Below are positions 12,065-18,796 of a DNA stretch of 23,052 bases, in pieces. Within the stretch, counting starts at the first letter, position 1. Each line of letters starts with the position of its first letter. The notes under the pieces were generated by a model. The model made no database searches, was not told where the DNA came from, and saw only the letters and a list, made by a program, of their open reading frames with translations. The stretch lies in IMG/VR virus record IMGVR_UViG_3300028272_000005, positions 1-23,052 of that record, one strand, 5' to 3'. The stretch comes from a virus. The translations under genes and the position numbers were made by a program.

Positions 12065-15000
12065 TTGTTTTCTATCAAAAATTCTTTTGCTAATTGTTCA
12101 ATATGTCCTTTACTAGATGCACCATCATGTATTCTTGAAACAAATTGTGAAGATGACTTGACTCAAGTAGAGATTATTTTTATAGCTGAAAATCCTGGAA
12201 AGGAAGAATGTAATAGTGGTGTTCCTCTAATTGGCAAAGCAGGTAAAATTTTTCGAGAACCGTTTAAAAGATATGGTTTAGATAAGTTAAAATATCTTCT
12301 AATTAATATTGTATTATGTCAAACAATTAATAAGGATGGTACGACAGGAAACCCTACAGATGAAGTTATTAATTTATGTAAATCTAATTGTTTTAATATT
12401 ATAGATATATGTAAACCTAAGCTTATAGTTCTAATGGGATCAACACCCATGAAAGCTTTTGAAATAGCTAAAACAGGAATTACTGGTTTTAGAGGCAAAG
12501 TATATGAATGGAAGAAGTATAAAACATTTTTAACTTTTCACCCATCATTTATAAATTATAATAGAAATATGAAACCAGTTTTTGAAGGAGATTTCTTGAC
12601 AATATCTAATTTAATGGGAGGAGAGCAAATTAAAAAACAAAAAACTAAAACAACAGGAAAAAAAGGAGTACACTATTATAAGATTCCAGAAAAATTTTAT
12701 TCTAATGATTATAGATTAGTAGATATTCAATATATGAATTATACTGGAGAAGTATTATATATATTTAGAGATAAAGATAATGTTAAAATATATCATAAAG
12801 AAAAGATAGATTATATATGTTATCAAGTACCAGATGGAGTAGAAGCCAGACATATAATAAACTATAATGATCTAGAACAAGTAAAAGTTCCATATAAGGA
12901 GAAATATAGTTTAAATCCTGAAATAACATATGAGGGGGATGTTCGACTTACAACTAAACTAGCTCAAGATTATTATTTACAAAGCAAAGGTGAAGCAGAT
13001 GAAGTTGATCTAAATATATTATATATTGATATAGAAACTTTTTCTAAAGAAAAAGGATTTCCAAAAGTTGAAGAAGCTAATCAAAATATAGTTATGATAA
13101 CTTATTCATATCATAATAATAAAACTACTTATGTAGTAGATAATAAAACTTTTTTAAATAAAGAAGATAAAACTGTAGATATTAATTTTAAAGATAATGA
13201 ACTGAAAATATACAATAATGAAAAAGATCTTTTAAACAACTTTATAAAAGATTTTAAAGATATTGATTGTGATATAGTTTCTGGATGGCATAGTACAGGT
13301 TTTGATATTCCTTATATTTTTTATAGATGTAAAAAAATAGGAATAAACCCAGAAAAATTATCTAAGTTTAATAATGTAGATGTAGATTTAAGATATAATT
13401 CATGTAATATTATTGGTTGTGTTGTTTTAGATCAATTAACCTTATATAGAAGTTATACTAGTACTAAAAAGGAGAATTACAAACTTGGTACAATTTCTAA
13501 TATAGAAGTTGGGGAAACTAAACTTGAAGAAGGAAGTAATTTTAGTAATATATATCTAGAAGATATTAATCAAGCTATTAAATATAATGTTAGAGATGTA
13601 GATCTTCTTGTAAGATTAGAAAATAAATTAAAACATATTTCCCTTCAAAATGAAACAAGAAAGTTAAGTAAGAATACTTTTAAATCTTCATCTAGTGTTA
13701 TGGGCATGTTAGATTCCTTGGTTAATGTCTGGTTAAAAGAAAAAGGTCTATCTTCTAAAAATGCCAATTTACATTCTGAATCTGTTAAGTTTGAAGGAGC
13801 ATTTGTTCAAGATCCAATAAGAGGTTTACATCAATATATTTGTGATTTTGACTTTTCAAGTCTGTATCCATCAAATGTTATCACTTATAATATTGGAATT
13901 AATACTTTTGTAATGAAGTTTAAAGATACAAGTTTAGCTTATGAGTTTTTATATGATATAGATAATTTACCAGAAGAGATTGAAATTATTGAAGATCCAG
14001 TTTTTTCGAGTAAATTAATTAAAATTACTAAAAAAGAACTTATTGATAGAGTTTATAATAAAAGTTTAATATGTACTATATCTGGCTGCTTTTTCAAACC
14101 TCATCATGAAGAATTGTCTTTTTATAGTGAAATTTTAGAGAATCTTTTATCAATTAGAAAAGATTTTAAAGATAAGATGTTTGAATTTAAACAAAAAGGA
14201 GATGAAGAAAAAAGAGCTAGATATGATACTATGCAAAGTGCTGCTAAAATCTCAGCAAATGCATTATATGGTTTGTTGGGAAATCATATTTTTAGATTTT
14301 TTAATGTAGATCTTGCTCGTTCAATTACTTTATCTGGACAAGAGGCTTTGAAAAGAACTATCATAGAATCTGAATATTTTGTAGATAATTTAAAAAGTGG
14401 AGATTGTAATACTCCAAATAAGTTAAGTAAAAAAGAAATGTATGGTGAATTAGATCGAGAATTAAAGTATGTTATAGCTGGAGACACAGACTCTGTTTTT
14501 ATAATGTTTGATAGTCTAGTTGATAGAAGTAAAAAAGAAGATGAAATTTTAAATGATATTCACTTGTGGTGTGATAAAACTCAAGATTTTTTGAATAATG
14601 AAATTATTAGTAAAATGGTTGAAAATCATAATGTTCCTTCTGAAAGAAATAGATTAGAATTAAAAAATGAACTATTAATTAGAAAAGCTTTATTTTTAGA
14701 AAAAAAGCATTATGCTATGTGGACAATCGAGCAGGAAGGCAGAAAAACAGATCAGATTGTTTCTATGGGCATTTCTACCAAGCGGTCTGATCGATCTACA
14801 GCATCAAAAGAATACTTAGAAGAATTGCTTAATATAATGTTAAAAGATGATAAATTCTCAATAGTTAAAATAAACAAATTTGTTGAAAGAAGAGCCAAAG
14901 ATGTTTTAGAAAAAATTAAAAACGGAGATAAGAGCATTGCAAAACCTGCTGCATGGACTAAAGATTTGAAAAGTTATAAAGTTGTCCCTCAAAATGTTAG

Positions 15001-15301
15001 AGGTTGTTTAACATGGAACAAACTATTATATGAGGAATTCTCAGCTGGAGATAAGGGGTATCTCTTTAAAATTCAAGGGATAGATAGAGATAAAGCACCA
15101 AAAGAAGTTGTAGAAAAATATGAAAAAGAATTTGTAGCAAAAGGGAAAAAATTAGATGTGATTTGTGTGCCAGATTCAGAAAAGAGATTACCTGAATATT
15201 TTATTTCTGATGTCAAGGCTATGTTTAAGTTTCACTGGCAAGATCGTGTAGATGAATTTTTAAAGTCGCTGATTAAAACTGATAAAGTTTTAAAAATTTA
15301 G
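12065..15301 (+). CDS. Fused family-4-like uracil-DNA glycosylase and family B DNA polymerase
   Basis: A 1078-residue replicative polymerase with an added N-terminal repair domain. Residues 1-186 resemble family 4 uracil-DNA glycosylase: AENPGKEECNSGVPLIGKAGK (41-61), FHPSF (158-162), and cysteines 11, 14, 85 and 105 in the 4Fe-4S order. Residues about 315-530 form the 3'-5' exonuclease: YIDIET (Asp322, Glu324), STGFDIPY (Asp414) and YNVRD (Asp511). The polymerase motifs are DFDFSSLYPS (594-603), KISANALYG (728-736) and AGDTDS (805-810), plus KKHY (880-883). Key residues look intact in both enzymes. The start is TTG, five bases after GGAGG; I see no better one. The role would be copying phage DNA while detecting or removing uracil. 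A homing endonuclease gene follows at 24 bases. Confidence 0.93.
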   Translation: MFSIKNSFANCSICPLLDAPSCILETNCEDDLTQVEIIFIAENPGKEECNSGVPLIGKAGKIFREPFKRYGLDKLKYLLINIVLCQTINKDGTTGNPTDEVINLCKSNCFNIIDICKPKLIVLMGSTPMKAFEIAKTGITGFRGKVYEWKKYKTFLTFHPSFINYNRNMKPVFEGDFLTISNLMGGEQIKKQKTKTTGKKGVHYYKIPEKFYSNDYRLVDIQYMNYTGEVLYIFRDKDNVKIYHKEKIDYICYQVPDGVEARHIINYNDLEQVKVPYKEKYSLNPEITYEGDVRLTTKLAQDYYLQSKGEADEVDLNILYIDIETFSKEKGFPKVEEANQNIVMITYSYHNNKTTYVVDNKTFLNKEDKTVDINFKDNELKIYNNEKDLLNNFIKDFKDIDCDIVSGWHSTGFDIPYIFYRCKKIGINPEKLSKFNNVDVDLRYNSCNIIGCVVLDQLTLYRSYTSTKKENYKLGTISNIEVGETKLEEGSNFSNIYLEDINQAIKYNVRDVDLLVRLENKLKHISLQNETRKLSKNTFKSSSSVMGMLDSLVNVWLKEKGLSSKNANLHSESVKFEGAFVQDPIRGLHQYICDFDFSSLYPSNVITYNIGINTFVMKFKDTSLAYEFLYDIDNLPEEIEIIEDPVFSSKLIKITKKELIDRVYNKSLICTISGCFFKPHHEELSFYSEILENLLSIRKDFKDKMFEFKQKGDEEKRARYDTMQSAAKISANALYGLLGNHIFRFFNVDLARSITLSGQEALKRTIIESEYFVDNLKSGDCNTPNKLSKKEMYGELDRELKYVIAGDTDSVFIMFDSLVDRSKKEDEILNDIHLWCDKTQDFLNNEIISKMVENHNVPSERNRLELKNELLIRKALFLEKKHYAMWTIEQEGRKTDQIVSMGISTKRSDRSTASKEYLEELLNIMLKDDKFSIVKINKFVERRAKDVLEKIKNGDKSIAKPAAWTKDLKSYKVVPQNVRGCLTWNKLLYEEFSAGDKGYLFKIQGIDRDKAPKEVVEKYEKEFVAKGKKLDVICVPDSEKRLPEYFISDVKAMFKFHWQDRVDEFLKSLIKTDKVLKI

Positions 15302-15324
15302 ATAATTATAAGGATTTAAAGTTT

Positions 15325-16170
15325 ATGATTCATATATGTGATTATGGATGTGGGCAAGAAGCTAAATTTCAATTTAAGAATGGAAAATGGTGTTGTTCTA
15401 AAAGTTGTAAATCTTGTCCAGCTCAAAGAGAGAGATTTAGGGGAGAAAATAAATCAAAAGGGTTTTTTGGAAAACACCATTCTAAAGAAACTAGAAAGAG
15501 ACAAAGTGAAGCCAATAGTGGAGAAAATCATCCCAGAGGAATGCTTGGAAAACATCATTCTGAAGAAACTAGAAAGAGACAAAGTGAAGCCAATAGTGGA
15601 GAAAATCATCCAAATTTTGGAAAAAACTTTTCAGAAGAACATAAGAAGAAATTAAGTGAATCACATACTGGAAAAAGAAGAATTACATATGAAAGGATTA
15701 AAGAATTTGCTGAAAATGAAGGTTTTGAATTTCTCATGACTGAGAATGAATATAAAGAAAATTATAAAGATCAATATTCAGAATTATGGTTTAGATGTTC
15801 AAAAGGTTTCAAGTTTCCTACAAATTGGAGTAATTTCAGAGATGGAACTATTAGATGTCCAGAATGTGTTAAAGAAAGACAAAGACAAAGCGGAATTGTT
15901 CCAAACTACAATCCAGAAGGATGTAGAATGATAGACAAGTATGGAAATGAAAATAATTATAATTTTCAACATGCTGAGAATGGTGGAGAATATCATATTA
16001 AAGAACTAGGTTATTGGGTTGATGGATATGATAAAGAAAGAAACACAGTTATAGAAATAGATGAGTACCATCACTTTGATAGAGATGGAAATATATCTGA
16101 AAAAGATGTTCAAAGACAAAAAGAAATAACAGATTTTTTGGGATGTAAATTTGTAAGATTGAGAATATAA
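15325..16170 (+). CDS. Homing endonuclease: zinc N-terminus, NUMOD3 repeats, PD-(D/E)xK-like end
   Basis: A 281-residue free-standing endonuclease. Parts in order: a cysteine-rich N-terminus (CDYGCGQEAKF, then WCCSKSCKSCP); three NUMOD3-type DNA-binding repeats of the GKHHSEETRKRQSEANSGEN kind (about 49-115); a CxxC-containing domain with YSELWFRCSKG, WSNFRDGTIRCPEC (about 151-180); and a C-terminal nuclease-like segment YWVDGYDKERNTVIEIDEYHHFD, RQKEITDFLGCKFVRLRI. The D-x(n)-EID pattern with late KFVR resembles Vsr/EDxHD-type homing nucleases. Two of the NUMOD3 repeats share 47 identical bases. ATG has only a weak AAGGATT site. A relative with the same N-terminus begins at 22518. Its place next to the polymerase gene fits mobile endonucleases that target replication genes. 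Confidence 0.8.
   Translation: MIHICDYGCGQEAKFQFKNGKWCCSKSCKSCPAQRERFRGENKSKGFFGKHHSKETRKRQSEANSGENHPRGMLGKHHSEETRKRQSEANSGENHPNFGKNFSEEHKKKLSESHTGKRRITYERIKEFAENEGFEFLMTENEYKENYKDQYSELWFRCSKGFKFPTNWSNFRDGTIRCPECVKERQRQSGIVPNYNPEGCRMIDKYGNENNYNFQHAENGGEYHIKELGYWVDGYDKERNTVIEIDEYHHFDRDGNISEKDVQRQKEITDFLGCKFVRLRI
15487..15611 (+). repeat. Near-tandem repeat of NUMOD3 modules
   Basis: 47 bases at 15487-15533 recur exactly at 15565-15611, a 78-base (26-residue) period. It encodes ETRKRQSEANSGENHP twice. Identity at the base level suggests recent module duplication or gene conversion within the endonuclease. Confidence 0.92.
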
Positions 16171-16181
16171 ATCAATAATTG

Positions 16182-16196
16182 AGAACAAAATATAAA
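16182..16196 (+). promoter_or_regulatory. AGAACAAA promoter-like motif, upstream of QueE
   Basis: AGAACAAAATATAAA, identical to the minus-strand copy before the TnpB-like gene. It lies about eight bases before the AGAGAGG ribosome site of QueE. It would start a transcript for QueE, bS21 and GroES independent of the polymerase and endonuclease genes. Confidence 0.58.
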
Positions 16197-16216
16197 TTAG
16201 AGAAGAGAGGATTGAT

Positions 16217-16891
16217 ATGGAAAAAGAAGTTCATTTAATTGAAAACATGACTAGCTGGCAAGGGGAAGGTGTTTCTAGTGGTCAAAGGATGATAATTCTT
16301 AGGTTTAAAAGATGCAACAGGATTGAATCTGGAAACGGTTGTCCTTGGTGTGATACAGCGACTAAACTGAGAATTAGTCAGGAATCAAGATATAAAGTTT
16401 CAGAAATACAAAAAGTTATAAATATGGAGAAAGCTGGGATTATGATAACCGGAGGGGAGCCGACTTATGATAATAACTTTAAGGAAACAGTTCTTCTTCT
16501 AAATAATTTAGAATATAATATAGCTAATGTGGAAACAAATGGTTTTAATCTTATTGATCTTATTAAAGAAGTCGACAAATCTAAGCCAGTATTATATTCT
16601 TACTCTCCAAAGATTTTTACAAAAAAAGAATTAAAAGAAGAGAAAGAAAGAAGTAAAATTTTATCTAAATATTCAAACGTATATTATAAAGTAGTTTATG
16701 AGTATAGACAAATTATACATGAATATTTAAAGTTTCTTGAAGAGTTAAAAATTCATAATCGAGTATTTTTAATGCCACAGGGTTCTACAAAAACTGATTT
16801 ACTAGTAAATGCACCAGATGTTTTTGATGTAGCAGAAAAATATAAATTTGGATTTAGTTCTAGAAATCATATTATTTATAGTTTTATTTAG
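16217..16891 (+). CDS. queE: QueE-like 7-carboxy-7-deazaguanine synthase (radical SAM)
   Basis: A 224-residue radical SAM enzyme. QueE rearranges 6-carboxytetrahydropterin to 7-carboxy-7-deazaguanine, the substrate of QueC. The opening SWQGEGVSSGQRMIILRFKRCN (13-34) matches the family E-x-x-x-GEG-x-x-G...R-x-x-x-CN. The cluster cysteines are Cys33, Cys42 and Cys45 (CNRIESGNGCPWCDT), spaced C-x8-C-x2-C. ITGGEP (77-82) is the SAM-binding motif. The late YSPK and KVVYE segments fit the family too. ATG follows AGAGAGG. Together with QueC (2137) and the DpdA-like protein (18797) it forms a partial phage 7-deazaguanine pathway. FolE and QueD, needed upstream, are not in the window. Confidence 0.9.
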   Translation: MEKEVHLIENMTSWQGEGVSSGQRMIILRFKRCNRIESGNGCPWCDTATKLRISQESRYKVSEIQKVINMEKAGIMITGGEPTYDNNFKETVLLLNNLEYNIANVETNGFNLIDLIKEVDKSKPVLYSYSPKIFTKKELKEEKERSKILSKYSNVYYKVVYEYRQIIHEYLKFLEELKIHNRVFLMPQGSTKTDLLVNAPDVFDVAEKYKFGFSSRNHIIYSFI

Positions 16892-16912
16892 AAGGGAGGT
16901 ACTTTGTAAAAA

Positions 16913-17194
16913 GTGAGACATAAAATCAAAGAAGAAGGAATTTCTGTAGCTTTAAGGGACAATGAATCTATAGATTCATTGATTAGAAGATTCAAAAAGA
17001 AATTTGTTAAAAGTGGAATAATGAAGGAGATTAGAAATAAGGAATTTTATTTAAAACCAAGCATGAGAAAAAAATTAAAAAGAAGAGAAGCTGAAAGAAC
17101 TAGAAGAAGAGAAGAAGCAAAAATAGCTAAAAAAATGTTTAGATCAAAAAGAAGGAGAAAAGATGACAATGTACGTACAAGCGGTGGAAGATAA
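16913..17194 (+). CDS. rpsU: Ribosomal protein bS21 homologue
   Basis: A 93-residue protein whose first 60 residues align with bS21: ISVALRDNESIDSLIRRFKKKFVKSGIMKEIRNKEFYLKPSMRKK (10-54), against bacterial V-x-V-x-x-NESID-x-ALRRFKR...G-x-L-x-E-x-RKREHYEKPS-x-KRK. The tail is longer and very Arg/Lys-rich (RREAERTRRREEAKIAKKMF and on). In bacteria bS21 sits on the 30S platform near the anti-Shine-Dalgarno end and helps initiation. Phage copies, known from very large phages, are thought to bias host ribosomes toward phage messages. The start is GTG, about 12 bases after GGGAGGT, slightly long. Its end overlaps GroES by 32 bases. Confidence 0.9.
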   Translation: MRHKIKEEGISVALRDNESIDSLIRRFKKKFVKSGIMKEIRNKEFYLKPSMRKKLKRREAERTRRREEAKIAKKMFRSKRRRKDDNVRTSGGR

Positions 17195-17441
17195 GGTTGT
17201 TGTAGAATTAATGACTCTAAAAGATAATGTAACAGCTGGTGGAATTATAATTCCTGATACTGTTGAAAAGGATCCACAGAAATATGGTAAAGTGGTGTCT
17301 GTAGGAGAGAAAGTTTCTGGAATAAATGTTGGTGATATTTTACTTTTTGCAAAATTTGGTGGTCAAGATATTATAATAGAAAATAAAATTTTTAGAGTTC
17401 TAGGATTGCCAGAAATATATGGTATTTTAAAGGAAAATTAG
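17163..17441 (+). CDS. groES: GroES (Cpn10) co-chaperonin
   Basis: A 92-residue co-chaperonin. VQAVEDKVVVELMTLKDNVTAGGIIIPDT (5-33) contains the mobile-loop region and GGIIIPD signature; KYGKVVSVGEKVSGINVGDILLFAKFGGQDI (39-69) matches the GKVVAVG...VGD-x-VLF-x-K...G core; the end is ENKIFRVLGLPEIYGIL. It caps the GroEL folding chamber. No groEL is visible, so it probably works with the host chaperonin, as T4 gp31 does for capsid folding. ATG 17163 lies five bases after GGAG; ATG 17169 is an alternative. It overlaps the bS21 end in another frame, so their expression is linked. Confidence 0.94.
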   Translation: MTMYVQAVEDKVVVELMTLKDNVTAGGIIIPDTVEKDPQKYGKVVSVGEKVSGINVGDILLFAKFGGQDIIIENKIFRVLGLPEIYGILKEN

Positions 17442-17519
17442 TGGGAGGAGAGAAGACTAAGATAAAATAGGGAAAATTGTTTAAACAACAACCTAGATTA
17501 TAGTTTTCATACCTCCCAC
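17441..17519 (+). promoter_or_regulatory. Structured leader or intercistronic hairpin before the Ntn hydrolase
   Basis: GTGGGAGG (17441-17448) pairs perfectly with CCTCCCAC (17512-17519), enclosing 63 bases that hold a 12-base palindrome TTGTTTAAACAA (17477-17488) and a possible inner GAAAA/TTTTC helix. No T-run follows, so it is a poor terminator. The left arm GGGAGGAG looks like a perfect ribosome site with no start codon behind it. It may be an RNA switch, a processing site or a protein-binding site. Confidence 0.5.
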
Positions 17520-17543
17520 ATTTAAAATAAAAAGAGGTTTAAT

Positions 17544-18074
17544 ATGTCGTGTGTTGTAGGTATTTCTCAAAAAGGAATAGTTTATATAGGTGGTGATAGT
17601 TTGTGTTCTTTTGAAGGTGAAGTTAGACATGTAACAACACCTAAAGTTTTTAAAAATAATGATTATTTGATTGGTTTTTGTGGTAACGTTCGACAAGGTC
17701 AATTACTTTATAGTTGTTGTTGGAAACCTCCAATTAATATTGTAAATTTTGTAGATGAAATTAGAAGACATTTTGATAAAAAAGGTTGTTTAAAAACTGG
17801 AGAAAATGGCGAAGATTTATGTGGGTGTAATTTTCTTATAGGTTTTAAAAAGAAGTTATATGAAATACATGCTAATTTTCAAATTGTTGAATTAGAAGAT
17901 AACTTTTCTGCTATTGGAGAGGGTAGTGTTTTTGCTTTAGGTTCTTTGTATGAAACAAGTAAAAAAAATTCAGGTTTAAATATAGAGCCTACAGAAAGAA
18001 TTATTAGATCTCTAAATTGTTCCTCATATTTTTGCAGTAGTGTAGGAGGAGATTTCAATATCTTAGAAATATGA
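17544..18074 (+). CDS. HslV/proteasome-like Ntn hydrolase
   Basis: A 176-residue protein of the proteasome beta/HslV fold. It begins MSCVVGISQKGIVYIGGDSL (compare HslV TTIVAVRRGGKVVIGGDGQ). If Met is removed, Ser2 would occupy the nucleophile position that is Thr in HslV; Cys3 is an alternative. Other matching parts are KVFKNNDYLIGFCGNVRQG (34-52), NFLIGFKKKLYEIHANFQIVELEDNFSAIGEGSVFALGSLYE (96-137), and a late SVGGDFNI. Length fits HslV (about 175). It would cut proteins, or amide bonds, in a ring with a partner ATPase such as HslU or ClpX, but no ATPase lies beside it. ATG follows AAGAGG. It overlaps the next gene by four bases. The fold is fairly sure; catalysis is not. Confidence 0.78.
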   Translation: MSCVVGISQKGIVYIGGDSLCSFEGEVRHVTTPKVFKNNDYLIGFCGNVRQGQLLYSCCWKPPINIVNFVDEIRRHFDKKGCLKTGENGEDLCGCNFLIGFKKKLYEIHANFQIVELEDNFSAIGEGSVFALGSLYETSKKNSGLNIEPTERIIRSLNCSSYFCSSVGGDFNILEI

Positions 18075-18310
18075 AATTAAATGAAGGTGAGATAATTTGT
18101 GATAGGTGCAATGGAACTGGTAATGAACCAGGAAAAATAATATGTAGTAAATGTAGAGGAGAGGGAAAAATAGATTGGATTGATAATATATTTAATGGGA
18201 AAAGGGAAGGAAGTTGTTATTATATAAAACCTGGGGTTTATGCCAACGAGATTGATTTCAGTGTTTATTTTCCTAATTCATCTATAAAAACATCAGGGAG
18301 TGTGACATGA
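18071..18310 (+). CDS. Small CxxCxGxG protein with WIDNI motif, copy 1
   Basis: A 79-residue protein with two DnaJ-type half-fingers, CDRCNGTG and CSKCRGEG (about residues 10-34), enough for one zinc site, followed at once by KIDWIDNIFNGK. The same block (GEEICSKCNGTG...CxKCxGAGKLxWIDNI) occurs in the proteins at 20176 and 20630, so these are paralogues. The C-terminal 35 residues (YYIKPGVYANEIDFSVYFPN) look beta-rich and differ between copies. Start and stop both overlap neighbours as ATGA, so it is translated with the Ntn hydrolase and the macro-domain protein. I recall similar two-finger blocks inside phage proteins of unknown or structural role; function here is unknown. Confidence 0.75.
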   Translation: MKLNEGEIICDRCNGTGNEPGKIICSKCRGEGKIDWIDNIFNGKREGSCYYIKPGVYANEIDFSVYFPNSSIKTSGSVT

Positions 18311-18768
18311 ATGAAATATATGGAAATATGTTTTCAAATGAAAACCTAAATTTTGCTGATGCTATTTGTATAACTACGAATGGTATTGTTAAAAAGAATG
18401 GCAGAGCTGTAATGGGAGCTGGAGTTGCTAAGAGTGCTGCACAGAAGTTTAATAACATTGATTATGATTTTGGTCAATTATTATTACATAATGGACATTA
18501 TACTCAAATTATAAAAGATGAATATGTAAACAATAAAAAAGTTTCTATCATTTCTTTTCCAACAAAATTTCACTTTAAAGATAAGTCAGATTTAGAATTA
18601 ATTGAAAAATCAGTTAAACAATTATTAATGTTGGCTATCAGACATCTTTGGCAAAAAATTATTCTTCCTCGACCTGGCTGTTTGAATGGAGGATTAAATT
18701 GGGAAACAGAAGTGAAACCATTACTTAAAGAATATTTAGATGAGAGGTTTTATATTATTTCTTTATAA
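18307..18768 (+). CDS. Macro-domain protein (ADP-ribose binding or hydrolase)
   Basis: A 153-residue stand-alone macro domain. Visible are the ADENIC-like ICITTNGIVKKNGRAVMGAGVAKSAAQKF (about 21-49) holding the catalytic-loop G-x-AVMGAG-x-A pattern, and LPRPGCLNGGLNWETEVKPLL (about 120-140) forming the second phosphate-binding loop. Such domains bind ADP-ribose and often remove it from proteins, nucleic acids or ADP-ribose-1''-phosphate. ATG overlaps the previous stop by four bases. In phage it could recycle NAD products or reverse ADP-ribosylation used by host defences such as DarT-type enzymes; the latter is inference. It precedes the DpdA-like gene by about 30 bases. Confidence 0.85.
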   Translation: MNEIYGNMFSNENLNFADAICITTNGIVKKNGRAVMGAGVAKSAAQKFNNIDYDFGQLLLHNGHYTQIIKDEYVNNKKVSIISFPTKFHFKDKSDLELIEKSVKQLLMLAIRHLWQKIILPRPGCLNGGLNWETEVKPLLKEYLDERFYIISL

Positions 18769-18796
18769 TAAATGAAATTGAAACAGAGGTGAATAG

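Noticed and set aside
12065-15301. Uracil-substituted phage DNA (as in PBS1-type phages)
   Set aside because: The polymerase carries an apparently intact uracil-DNA glycosylase domain, and the genome encodes ThyX, both arguing for thymine DNA.
15487-15611. Possible CRISPR-like array because of the spaced 47-bp repeats
   Set aside because: Only two copies, both in frame in a known protein repeat family, with no spacer diversity.
15338-15655. 105-codon frame overlapping the endonuclease in another frame
   Set aside because: It arises from the NUMOD3 repeat DNA read out of frame; the endonuclease frame holds all known motifs.
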